DNA of 63,331 nucleotides from Terriglobia bacterium. GTDB lineage: Bacteria > Acidobacteriota > Terriglobia > Terriglobales > Acidobacteriaceae. The DNA is taken from the NCBI GenBank assembly GCA_020073395.1, contig JAIQFF010000010.1, forward strand, positions 1 through 63,331. Direction: 5' to 3'. Numbering within the stretch: the stretch's first letter is position 1; each line of letters begins with the position of its first letter. Positions 24,591 to 32,450 of this stretch are shown here, one piece after another. The notes beneath the pieces were generated by a model. It was not told where the DNA came from. It saw nothing but the letters and a program-made list of their open reading frames with translations, and searched no databases. The position numbers and the translations under genes were made by a program.

Positions 24591-25964
24591 TCAGGCGCCA
24601 TTCTCCGGCCTCGTCTGTGCAAGCAAATGATAGATGGTGGCCCGGGATACTCCCAGGATCTCCGCCGCTTGAGACTTGTTACCGCCAACTCGCTCTAACA
24701 CGCGCTTGGCATGCCGTTTCTGCAATTCCTCAAGGGAGATCAGGCTTTCGTCTTGTCCGACGACTGTTCCCGACTGACCTCGTACCTCTTCCGGTAAATC
24801 GCTGACGTCAATGACGGGTCCGTCCACCATCATGCAGGCATTGCCAATCACGTTCTCAAGCTCGCGGATGTTACCCGGCCAGGAGTAATTCGCCAGGCGA
24901 GTTTGAGCCCGGCGCGTCATGCCACTTAGAGGTTTTTTGTACTCGGTTGCAAATTTATCGAGGAAGTACCTTTCCAGCAAAGGTAAGTCCTCTCGTCTCT
25001 CTGCCAGCCCCGGCAACTTGACCTCGATCATGGCCAAACGATAGTACAAGTCCTTACGAAAAGTGCCTTCGTTCACCATGGAGCGCAGGTCCCGATTGGT
25101 AGCAGCGATGACGCGCACGTCAACGATTCTGGGCGCAGGGGAGCCGACTCGCTGGATCTCGTGGTTTTGCAGCACCCGCAGGAGCTTGCTTTGCGCCGTC
25201 AAGGGCAGCTCGCCGATCTCGTCCAAAAACACGGTTCCGTGGTTCGCATACTCAAACACGCCCAGCTTTTCCTGGGTGGCGCCGGTAAACGCACCCTTCA
25301 CGTGACCGAACAATTCACTTTCCAGAAGCGATTCGACAATCGCCGAACAGTTGCAGACTACGAAGGGGCTCGCCGAGGCAGGGCTAAGGCGGTGCAAGGC
25401 GCGCGCTACCAGTTCTTTTCCAGTGCCTGTGGCGCCGGTGACGAGAACCGTTCCGAAGTGTGGGGCCACTCTCCGAATCTTGGCGAACACATCTAACATT
25501 ATCGGACTGCGCGCGACAATTCCTTCAAACTGACAAGCGTGGACCAGTTCATGATCGAGACGATAGGTCCTGCGCCTTTCCTCGGCCTCCCACAGCAGCT
25601 GAGAAATCCGCCGGCGGAGCTGGTTGGCGTCCAGGGGCTTGCTGAAGAAATCGCATGCTCCCTTCTGAACCGCCTCAATTGCGCCTTCAGCGGTGTAGTG
25701 GCTCGTCATCAGAATCACTTCTGTACCGGGATCGATGCCTAGAATGGACTCGAGATTTTCGAATCCGCGGGCGCCTCTCATCCTCATAGCGAGAAGAACG
25801 ATACGTGGCCGGGTGGCCCTTAGTAGCTCAAGGCCTTTCGCAGTGTTTTCTGCGGTGAGAACTTCCAGTCCACTATCGCAAAGGGCGTGCTTGATGAGAT
25901 CGAGGTTCTCTGGTTCGTCGTCTATCGCCAGAAGCTTTGGGTTACTGTAAAGGTCTTCCATCAA
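24591..25964 (-). CDS. NtrC-type activator with non-phosphorylatable receiver
   Basis: 457 residues: receiver (about 10-125), AAA+ (about 150-375; Walker A GATGTGKELV, loop GAFTGA) and Fis-type HTH (GGNKSQAAEILGVSRATIYH). In the receiver the acidic pair (LLAIDDEPEN) and Lys (FFSKPLD) remain, but the phospho-acceptor position reads IVLLAMRMRG, with Ala where Asp belongs. So it is unlikely to be switched by phosphorylation. It could be constitutive or regulated by a partner such as the neighbouring CheY-like protein. It faces the GT2-TPR gene tail to tail. Confidence 0.9.
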   Translation of the reverse strand: MMEDLYSNPKLLAIDDEPENLDLIKHALCDSGLEVLTAENTAKGLELLRATRPRIVLLAMRMRGARGFENLESILGIDPGTEVILMTSHYTAEGAIEAVQKGACDFFSKPLDANQLRRRISQLLWEAEERRRTYRLDHELVHACQFEGIVARSPIMLDVFAKIRRVAPHFGTVLVTGATGTGKELVARALHRLSPASASPFVVCNCSAIVESLLESELFGHVKGAFTGATQEKLGVFEYANHGTVFLDEIGELPLTAQSKLLRVLQNHEIQRVGSPAPRIVDVRVIAATNRDLRSMVNEGTFRKDLYYRLAMIEVKLPGLAERREDLPLLERYFLDKFATEYKKPLSGMTRRAQTRLANYSWPGNIRELENVIGNACMMVDGPVIDVSDLPEEVRGQSGTVVGQDESLISLEELQKRHAKRVLERVGGNKSQAAEILGVSRATIYHLLAQTRPENGA

Positions 25965-26112
25965 CGAGTGCGCGCAAGGTGACTATCTGCAGCCTACCAA
26001 AATCGAGAACTGGAAAAATAGATACTGAAAAAGCGTCGGAATTCCGACCTACCTGATTTCGTGAGCAAACCGAAGCCGTGTACAGGCACCAGTCCTTCAG
26101 CTGAAAGGGAAG

Positions 26113-26499
26113 CTAATCATTTTTTGTTGGGGACAGCGGGGCGAGCAGTCGTGACAAAATCTCGCACAACTGGCTCGGGTCAACCGGCTTCTGCAGAAAT
26201 TCATGTGCCCCCAGTGCCTTTACCGTGCACTCGATATTCGGCTCCGAACTTCCGCTTACCACGACCACAGGGATGTGCCGGGTCTTGTCTGACATCCTCA
26301 ATCGCTTGAGGACCTCAATACCCGTGCCCCCGGGCATGTTTAAGTCCAGGACGATGGCTTCCGGTTTTTCCCGCAAGGCTTTCATCCAGGTCTGCAGGGC
26401 GTCTCCAGCAGAGACTACCGCAAAACCCTTGGGCTCGAGATAGACGGAAATCAGCTGCACCTGAAACCGCGAATCGTCGGCGATGAGGATTTTTGCCAT
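26113..26499 (-). CDS. Single-domain CheY-like response regulator
   Basis: 128 residues, receiver only: ILIADDSRFQVQLI (acidic pair), AIVLDLNMPGGTGIEVL (phospho-Asp), VVVVSGSSE (Ser/Thr position) and HEFLQKPVD (Lys). The open frame extends to 26829, but the segment before MAKILIADDS has no receiver-like sequence and is rich in Arg, Trp and Cys, so the ATG at 26499 is chosen. It lies 150 bp upstream of the NtrC-type regulator gene with the same orientation. Its output partner is not visible. Confidence 0.85.
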   Translation of the reverse strand: MAKILIADDSRFQVQLISVYLEPKGFAVVSAGDALQTWMKALREKPEAIVLDLNMPGGTGIEVLKRLRMSDKTRHIPVVVVSGSSEPNIECTVKALGAHEFLQKPVDPSQLCEILSRLLAPLSPTKND

Positions 26500-26637
26500 A
26501 TGAGACGTTTTTGCTTGTGCCGGATCGGCTGAACGGATCGAAAGCGTCAGGCTCATGTCGCCCGCACACGGGTGCGTCTGCATTCGCACAACAGTCGCTG
26601 TCCTGTTGGATTCCGTCTCAAGGTTTCGGAGAAACAT

Positions 26638-26665
26638 TAAAGAATCCCAATCAATGTACCGATAA
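26638..26665 (+). promoter_or_regulatory. Sigma-28-like promoter before the exported protein gene
   Basis: TAAAGAAT, a 12-bp spacer, then ACCGATAA. The start would be near 26672, 49 nt before the ATG at 26721, whose GGAGG ribosome site is well placed. This would put a surface protein under the late flagellar sigma factor. Confidence 0.55.
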
Positions 26666-26720
26666 AAGCCCCGCGAAGTTCGAGCAGCAGAGCATTTGAA
26701 GTTTGTCGGAGGCTGAACGC

Positions 26721-27491
26721 ATGCGCGCCAAATCCATATTCTTAATGGTGGTCTTGTGCCTCGCGGGCACCCAGGCATTTGCACAGAATGCGGTGTTGAA
26801 CCCGACAACTTCCGACTCCAACGCTTCATATCCCAAGATCGTTTGGCCGCGCCCGTTTATCTACGGCGGTCTGGGACTCAATGGCGGAGGCTATGCCCCG
26901 TTGTCGGGCAAAGTCGGAGCTGGGCTGAGGATTGACCAGAATCATCTGATCTGGTCGGCCAGCGCGGCCTATGACAATTCACATAAATCAAACGACAACA
27001 CGATCAACAACACCAATGGTCACGAAAGAGCTCTCGATTCTTCGATCTACTACCGCTTTAACAATGGTTGGTTTGCCGGCGGCGGAGCCAGTTGGAGCGA
27101 GCTCTCGACGACCAACTACACCAAGCAGGGGTTTCACCCGTCCGGCGGCGGCGGCAAGGACTATTTTCACAAGGAGTGCGCTGCCGAGGACTGTGTAACC
27201 CGTTGGTCAATGCGCCTGCAAGTTGACTACAAAATGAAGGGCGCCGAGCACGTTGATGCCAAGGGTTGCGGCGTGCCCAACGGACAATGTACCAACGATC
27301 TTCAGGGCCCTATGGTGAGCTTCTTTCTGCCTTCACCCGCTCTGGCCGGACATTTGTACTGGCGGGAAACCGTGGGTGTGTACACCTTTCACGAGACCGT
27401 AACTTCCACAGATCCGGCACTCACCGCGCTGCAAAAGAGCCACAGGTCGGTCACGTCATTCCTGGAATTCACGATGATGTACCGCTTTTGA
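26721..27491 (+). CDS. Exported beta-barrel-like protein of unknown function
   Basis: 256 residues. It has a clear signal peptide (MRAKSIFLMVVLCLAGTQAFA, cut after AQ). The mature part is rich in Gly, Tyr, Asn and alternating aromatic strands (FIYGGLGLNGGGYAPLSGKV, IYYRFNNGWFAGGGA) and ends in MMYRF, a terminal Phe as in outer-membrane barrels. One disulphide-like Cys pair (KECAAEDC) and another (GCGVPNGQC) are present. GTCGGAGG precedes the ATG by about 8 nt. I cannot name a family. A sigma-28-type promoter upstream suggests co-expression with late flagellar genes. Confidence 0.75.
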   Translation: MRAKSIFLMVVLCLAGTQAFAQNAVLNPTTSDSNASYPKIVWPRPFIYGGLGLNGGGYAPLSGKVGAGLRIDQNHLIWSASAAYDNSHKSNDNTINNTNGHERALDSSIYYRFNNGWFAGGGASWSELSTTNYTKQGFHPSGGGGKDYFHKECAAEDCVTRWSMRLQVDYKMKGAEHVDAKGCGVPNGQCTNDLQGPMVSFFLPSPALAGHLYWRETVGVYTFHETVTSTDPALTALQKSHRSVTSFLEFTMMYRF

Positions 27492-27520
27492 GCAAACGCG
27501 GACTCAACGGTGTGCCCATC

Positions 27521-28996
27521 ATGACGAACCGAATCGAGACTTCGTTTGCAGACGAACGCCCCAAACTGAGTACCAACCAGAAGGCGCTCAAAATCAACCT
27601 CGATCCGCTGCGCTACGGCACCTTCGCCGAGATTGGCGCGGGACAGGAGGTGGCTCGCTGGTTCTTCAAAGTGGGCGCCGCGGCCGGTACTATCTCCAAG
27701 TCAATCTCAGCGTATGACATGGCCGTCAGCGATGCAATTTACGGACTCTGCAAGCGCTATGTATCGCGGGAGCGGCTGCAGAGCATGCTCGACTATGAAC
27801 ACCGGTTGAACATGGAACGCTTGCAGTCGTCGCGCGGAAGCAGCACGGCCTTCTTCGCCTTCGCCGACACGGTCGCAGCCCGCAACTATCAGGGCACGAA
27901 CGAATGCCACGGCTGGATGGGTGTGAAGTTCCAGACCCATCCCCGCGATGAGAACAGCCAGATCATCATCCACGTTCGGATGCTTGATCATGAGAACAGT
28001 TTGCAGCAGGAAGCCCTGGGGATTGTCGGGGTCAATCTGCTTTACGCCGCTTTCTTTCTGCATCACAAACCGGACCTGATGCTGGAATCGTTGCTAGACA
28101 ACCTTACGACCGAGCGCCTGGAGATCGACATGGTCGAGTTTTCCGGCATTGAATTCCGTCACGTGGACAATCGCGTGATGAGCCTCAAGCTGGTGCAGCT
28201 TGGTCTAAGCGGGGCCGCCATCTTCGGACCCACCGGTGAAGTGCTGCAGCCGTCAGAGGTGCTGCGTAAGAACGCCATCCTGGTGGAGCGAGGCAGCTTT
28301 CGTCCTGTGACCAAGGTCAACATGGACATGGTCCGTTGCGCGCAAGACCGTTTTTCCGGTGAGCCCGAGGTCAAGGAGAAGCGAGTGGTCCAGCTCATGG
28401 AGATCACCATGCGAAATCTCCTGGAAGCCGGTCAAATCGATCTCAGTGATTTTCTGGCACGGGCCGATGCATTGGGTGCGGTGGGTAAGACAGTGCTGAT
28501 CTCGGAGTACTTCGAATACTACCGCCTGGCGGCATATTTGACGAGATACACCACGGGACCGATTGCGGTGACCATGGGAGTGGCGAACCTCCAGGACCTG
28601 TTTAATGAGAAGTACTACACCGAGCTTGAGGGAGGGATACTGGAAGCCTTCGGAAGGCTCTTCACCAAGGACTTGCGGCTTTATGTCTATCCCCTGAGAG
28701 ACCACGCCACCGGCCAGCTCAGGACTGTCGATAACGCGGAAATCCCCGGAACGCAGCACAATCTTTTCCGGCACCTGGTGGAACAAAACAGAATCAAGCA
28801 ACTGGACAACTTTGATGAAAGCGTGCTGCACATCTTCTCTCGCGATGTGCTGATGCGAATCAAGCAAAATGACCCGGCGTGGGAGGGAATGGTGCCGGCG
28901 GAGGTTGCGGAAATGGTCAAGAAGCGCCAACTGTTTGGCTACCGCAACCCAGGGGCCTCCGACGAGGCTGCATTCGTCGCCGGGAACCGCGGGTGA
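27521..28996 (+). CDS. Conserved protein of unknown function (about 491 aa)
   Basis: 491 residues with no signal peptide or transmembrane segment. The C-terminal half carries strongly patterned blocks (ISEYFEYYRLAAYLTRYTTG, KYYTELEGGILEAFGRLF, then MVPAEVAEMVKKRQLFGYR), which I recognise as a family widespread in cyanobacteria, Planctomycetes and others. Its database names conflict (TonB receptor, nucleotidyltransferase), none supported by what I see. The start follows the exported protein by 29 bp, so they are probably one transcript. The 85 codons of open frame upstream of the ATG overlap that gene and are rejected. Confidence 0.75.
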   Translation: MTNRIETSFADERPKLSTNQKALKINLDPLRYGTFAEIGAGQEVARWFFKVGAAAGTISKSISAYDMAVSDAIYGLCKRYVSRERLQSMLDYEHRLNMERLQSSRGSSTAFFAFADTVAARNYQGTNECHGWMGVKFQTHPRDENSQIIIHVRMLDHENSLQQEALGIVGVNLLYAAFFLHHKPDLMLESLLDNLTTERLEIDMVEFSGIEFRHVDNRVMSLKLVQLGLSGAAIFGPTGEVLQPSEVLRKNAILVERGSFRPVTKVNMDMVRCAQDRFSGEPEVKEKRVVQLMEITMRNLLEAGQIDLSDFLARADALGAVGKTVLISEYFEYYRLAAYLTRYTTGPIAVTMGVANLQDLFNEKYYTELEGGILEAFGRLFTKDLRLYVYPLRDHATGQLRTVDNAEIPGTQHNLFRHLVEQNRIKQLDNFDESVLHIFSRDVLMRIKQNDPAWEGMVPAEVAEMVKKRQLFGYRNPGASDEAAFVAGNRG

Positions 28997-29145
28997 GGCA
29001 GTCATTCGGACAGCCATTCCCGGGCGCAAGCGTCCAGCCTGGAAAATGCCCGGGCGAGCGACGGCCGGTGTGTCAGTTCGGCTGGCTGAGATCGGTCATC
29101 AAGACTCTTTCATGGGCAACGGCTCCCATCAGTCAGGTCGTCCGT

Positions 29146-29161
29146 TGGTGCACTCGTTGCC
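29146..29161 (+). promoter_or_regulatory. Sigma-54 promoter before the diguanylate cyclase
   Basis: TGGTGCACTCGTTGCC keeps the -24 GG, the -12 TTGC and exact spacing, with two changes in the -24 element (C4 to T, A5 to G). Predicted start is near 29172, giving a 33-nt leader with AGGAG before the GTG start. Confidence 0.6.
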
Positions 29162-29204
29162 AGGCTATTTTTGAAAGCAGGATACGAGCACAGGAGATTT
29201 GAAA

Positions 29205-30242
29205 GTGATTTCGCTGAAGAAGTATCTGGACATGCAAACAGACCCCAGCGACCTGGCCTGTGCGCTGCTGGAGTCCTATCGTGCTGCCCTGCTGGCCATG
29301 GGAAAGAGCGGGGTTCGCGCCTGTCCGGCTGTCGGTTCAGAGCTGCAGCGGGGCCTCGCGGGTCTTGAGAAACGTCTCTCTACAGAGGTCACAACCGCCC
29401 AAGTGAAAGGCACGGAGAAGCATGTCGAGGAGCAGTTACATCAATGGGGAGACCGCACTGCGGAATATTTCAAGACCAAAGCCAACGAAATCAAAGAGCT
29501 TCTTCTGGTGTTGGCCAGCACGGCAGAGAGCATGGGCGAGCGCGACCAACGCTACGCCAAGCACTTCAGTGAGTTCACTACCCGGTTGCAGAGCATTGCG
29601 GACCTGGAAGACCTGGCGCAGGTGCGAGCATCGTTAGTGCAGAGAGCAACTGAGCTGAGGGGCTACGTGAATCAGATGGCGCACGACAGTAAGAAGTCCG
29701 TTGCGCAACTGCGAGCCGAAGTCTCAAACTATGAGATCAGGCTCAAGACAGCGGAAGACCTCGCATTGCGGGATGCGCTCACCGGTCTTGCCAATCGTCG
29801 CAACGTCGAGGAGCGAATCGAGTGGCGCATGGAACATGAGCAAGTGTTTTGTGTGGTGTTTCTTGACCTGAACCGGTTCAAACAGGTCAACGACAAACAC
29901 GGGCACCCTGCGGGTGACAGTCTGTTGAAGCAGTTCTCGGAAGAATTGCGGTCAAACGCCCGGCCCAGCGATGTAGTCGGGCGCTGGGGCGGAGATGAGT
30001 TCATCATGATTCTGGACTGCGACCTCGTCGGGGCGAAGGCCCAGATCGAGCGCATGCAGAAATGGGTGTTCGGTGAATACACAGTCCAGCTCGCTGGCGG
30101 CGCCGGGAAAACAACGATCCAGCTGGACGCGTCGGTTGGGGTCGCTCAATGGCAGAAGGGAGAAACATCCCATCAGGTCATCGAACGTGCCGACGCCTGC
30201 ATGTACAAAGAAAAGGAATTATCGCGGAAGAAGGCTTTCTGA
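29205..30242 (+). CDS. Diguanylate cyclase (GGDEF)
   Basis: 345 residues. The N-terminal 180 residues are helical with coiled-coil character and no membrane segment. The C-terminal GGDEF domain starts at about 185 (DALTGLANRRNVEERIEWRM) and has the catalytic signature GRWGGDEF. An inhibitory RxxD site (RPSD) lies five residues upstream of it. So it should make c-di-GMP and be product-inhibited. A TTG at 29199 is possible, but GTG at 29205 is better spaced from AGGAG (8 nt). The PilZ protein and HD-GYP enzyme of this window could be partners. Confidence 0.9.
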   Translation: MISLKKYLDMQTDPSDLACALLESYRAALLAMGKSGVRACPAVGSELQRGLAGLEKRLSTEVTTAQVKGTEKHVEEQLHQWGDRTAEYFKTKANEIKELLLVLASTAESMGERDQRYAKHFSEFTTRLQSIADLEDLAQVRASLVQRATELRGYVNQMAHDSKKSVAQLRAEVSNYEIRLKTAEDLALRDALTGLANRRNVEERIEWRMEHEQVFCVVFLDLNRFKQVNDKHGHPAGDSLLKQFSEELRSNARPSDVVGRWGGDEFIMILDCDLVGAKAQIERMQKWVFGEYTVQLAGGAGKTTIQLDASVGVAQWQKGETSHQVIERADACMYKEKELSRKKAF

Positions 30243-30306
30243 ACGGGCACCCCTAACCTACCTGAGTGCAGCACGCGGCAGCACTCTCGGTCAGGCTAAA
30301 TTGCCA

Positions 30307-31131
30307 TCACTCCAGACCCGCGGGAGCCCCATCGGTCCGGGCCAGCTTGTCCTTTGCCTGCATGTGCCCGACAACCACCAGATCGACTCTCCGGTTGGCG
30401 GCCCGGCCCCGCCCCGTGTCATTGCTCTCTATGGGGCGATATTCGGAATATCCGGCGGCCGAAACCAGCAACGGATCGAAGCCGTGGTGCTCGATCAATA
30501 AGGACACCACTGCAGTCGCGCGCGCGGTGGAGAGCTCCCAGTTCGATTTGAAACGGGAATTGTGGACGGGTACATTGTCGGTATGACCCTCAACCCTGAT
30601 TTCGAAACCCCGTCCACCCAGGATGGTTGCAATTCGAGTCAGAGTGTCATACCCGTTCTTTAGCAATTCCGCCTGGCCGCTGTTGAAGAATCCCACCTCA
30701 CGCAAGCTGACCACCAATCCTTCGGGAGTGACCCGCATCTGGATTTCGTGCTGGCGAATCTCATCTCCGAGGGCCGACTCGATCTGATGTCTCAGTTCGT
30801 CCACGTCGATCCCGAAGCCGGTCCCGCCGGGATTCTTCTCGGATGCGCCGGCCACTTTGACCACTTTGAGGGGCGCGTCTGTGAGCTCGGGGTTCAGGAT
30901 CCCGGGGCTTCCGGGTACACCGACACCTTCGGTCGCCGAGCCTGTGAATACGCCCAATTGTTGAAATGCGCCCTTGATGGAGGCTGCCACCTGGGCGGCT
31001 TTTTTCTTGTCGGCCTGCGAGGAGGCGTAGAGCACGACAAAGAACGCAAACAGAAGAGTGATGAAGTCGGCGTAGGAGACGAGCCAGCGCTCGTGGTTTG
31101 CGTGCGCCTTGTGTTTTCTCTTACGGCTCAC
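30307..31131 (-). CDS. Second MotB-type stator protein
   Basis: 274 residues. The N-terminus (KHKAHANHERWLVSYADFIT, then LLFAFFVVLYASS) has the basic lead and the channel Asp in YADF. The OmpA-type C-terminal domain is present (IRVEGHTDNVPV, RATAVVSLLIEHHGFDPLLV). It resembles the MotB2/MotD-type with YADFITLLFAFF, unlike the first pair's YADFVTAMMALF. Start overlaps the motA2 stop by 4 bp. It faces the diguanylate cyclase gene tail to tail. Confidence 0.92.
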   Translation of the reverse strand: MSRKRKHKAHANHERWLVSYADFITLLFAFFVVLYASSQADKKKAAQVAASIKGAFQQLGVFTGSATEGVGVPGSPGILNPELTDAPLKVVKVAGASEKNPGGTGFGIDVDELRHQIESALGDEIRQHEIQMRVTPEGLVVSLREVGFFNSGQAELLKNGYDTLTRIATILGGRGFEIRVEGHTDNVPVHNSRFKSNWELSTARATAVVSLLIEHHGFDPLLVSAAGYSEYRPIESNDTGRGRAANRRVDLVVVGHMQAKDKLARTDGAPAGLE

Positions 31132-31922
31132 GCGCTGGCCCCTGCCGCTTTCTCTTTCTCTGCCGGAGCCTGTTGCATGTGCTCTGGCAGGTAGCCCATC
31201 AGCATAGTTTCGAGCATGCGAGGATTCATACCTTCAAGAATTGAGATGACGCCTTCCAACTTCATCTCACGCAGCACTTGTTCTTCGCGAAACTTGATTT
31301 TCAGTTTGCCGGCCCAGGGAAGAAACAGAATATTGGCCATGCCCACGCCGTAAATCGTGGCCACAAAGGCAACGGCAATTCCTTTGCCCACCTCAGAGAT
31401 GTCCTCCAGGTGCTGCATGACTTGAATCAGCCCCAGCACGGCGCCAATAATGCCAACGGTCGGAGCATATCCTCCGGCGGCTTCGAAGACCTGCGACAGT
31501 CTCTCACCTTGTTCTTCCTGATTGTCGAGCTCAAGTTCCATCATTTTGCGCAATTCCTCGGGTTCGGCGCCGTCGATCGCCAGCATCAGTGCCTTCTTAA
31601 GGAACGGGTCCTTGATGGTGGCCAGCTGAGCATCGAGTGAAACTATGCCGTCCTTGCGGGCGCGATTGGCATAGCCGACAAGTTCTTTGATCAGGGCGTC
31701 GGGTGCCTGCCCGCGATCAAGAAAGACCTTGACCAGGCCTTTGGCCGCGCCCAGCGCGACCGAGAGCGGGAACTGGATCATCACGGCTCCGATGGTTCCA
31801 CCCAGTACGATCATTGCGGCCGTGGGCTGGAGGACCTGGGATATCTTTCCGCCTTCGATGATCAGCCCCGCGAGAATTCCGACCAGAGCAAGGATGATTC
31901 CGCCAATCGTGCTCTTATCCAC
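31128..31922 (-). CDS. Second MotA-type stator protein
   Basis: 264 residues, four transmembrane segments (first two: IGGIILALVGILAGLIIEGG and the helix around TAAMIVLGGTIGAVMIQFPL). The last two include YAPTVGIIGAVLGLIQVMQH and GIAVAFVATIYGVGMANILF. The cytoplasmic loop is shorter than in the first MotA, as in Pseudomonas MotC and Bacillus MotA/MotP. Start overlaps flbD by 8 bp and stop overlaps motB2 by 4 bp. Confidence 0.93.
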   Translation of the reverse strand: MDKSTIGGIILALVGILAGLIIEGGKISQVLQPTAAMIVLGGTIGAVMIQFPLSVALGAAKGLVKVFLDRGQAPDALIKELVGYANRARKDGIVSLDAQLATIKDPFLKKALMLAIDGAEPEELRKMMELELDNQEEQGERLSQVFEAAGGYAPTVGIIGAVLGLIQVMQHLEDISEVGKGIAVAFVATIYGVGMANILFLPWAGKLKIKFREEQVLREMKLEGVISILEGMNPRMLETMLMGYLPEHMQQAPAEKEKAAGASA

Positions 31923-32193
31923 GACGGAACGCCTCCGGTGAACGGGCGGGATGGGCCCCTTGAGGATTCAGTGCCGCCGAGTTAAGGTCCGAGCCGCTCC
32001 AGGAGGGTAGGCCGGCTAACACCGCCCGCCGGAACTCTACAATCCGGTGGATCACCTCTGCGGAAGTCTCGCGGACGATGACCTTTTCCCCATTAATAAG
32101 GGTGATCACGGTATCCGGCGCGTTCTCCACGAACTTGATGAGGTCCGAGTTCAGCGCTATGGGGTTGCCGTTCAGTCGGGTCAGTTGGATCAC
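31915..32193 (-). CDS. flbD: FlbD/SwrD-family motor power protein
   Basis: 92 residues. The N-terminal block reads IQLTRLNGNPIALNSDLIKF, then ITLINGEKVIVRET, the FlbD/SwrD consensus. In Bacillus, SwrD raises flagellar power and lies near motAB, and here it is coupled to the second stator pair by an 8-bp overlap. The GTG at 32193 has GGGAG 4 nt upstream, so it is preferred over the ATG at 32214. The Pro/Ala/Ser-rich tail after about residue 65 is unusual for a family of about 70 residues. Confidence 0.88.
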   Translation of the reverse strand: MIQLTRLNGNPIALNSDLIKFVENAPDTVITLINGEKVIVRETSAEVIHRIVEFRRAVLAGLPSWSGSDLNSAALNPQGAHPARSPEAFRRG

Positions 32194-32232
32194 AACACTC
32201 CCTCTCCAGCTCATGAAGTTCCGGCGCCACCT

Positions 32233-32260
32233 TTATCGGCACTCCTGGGGTGGACCATTA
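32233..32260 (-). promoter_or_regulatory. Sigma-28-type promoter before flbD-motAB2
   Basis: Minus strand TAATGGTC, 12-bp spacer, GCCGATAA. The -10 is an exact FliA match; the -35 matches 5 of 8. Transcription would start near 32226, about 33 nt before the flbD GTG. Confidence 0.55.
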
Positions 32261-32313
32261 AGGGGGTGTCCCAAAGCGGGGAAGTTACTAGTACCAACGT
32301 CACCGGAATCGAA

Positions 32314-32341
32314 TGATGGAGGGGGGGAGGAATGCCGATAG
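32314..32341 (+). promoter_or_regulatory. Weak sigma-28-type promoter before fliC
   Basis: TGATGGAG, 12-bp spacer, GCCGATAG. The -10 is 7 of 8 and the -35 is poor. Predicted start is near 32348, giving a leader of about 100 nt with AAAGGAG before the ATG. It is divergent from the flbD promoter. Flagellin genes are usual FliA targets, which supports the call. Confidence 0.4.
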
Positions 32342-32450
32342 ACAGGCCCGCAGCAAATAGCACCACCTGATCGACCGAAGCGGTGATATGGGCAGTCGGA
32401 AAGGCCGCAGGGTTCGGTAACAGGCGAAAACTCAGCAAAGGAGCTTTGAA

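Noticed and set aside
32194..32222. Sigma-54-like spacing (GG and GC pairs) before flbD
   Set aside because: Minus strand CGGAACTTCATGAGCT has GAGC at -12 instead of TTGC and no TGG at -24. The sigma-28 element next to it is much better.
32341..32450. Possible c-di-GMP (GEMM) riboswitch in the fliC leader
   Set aside because: Some GGAAAGGCC- and GGGTTCGG-like pieces are present, but the conserved GGCAAACC-GAAA-GACGCAAAGCC scheme is not. I would not call it without a covariance search.
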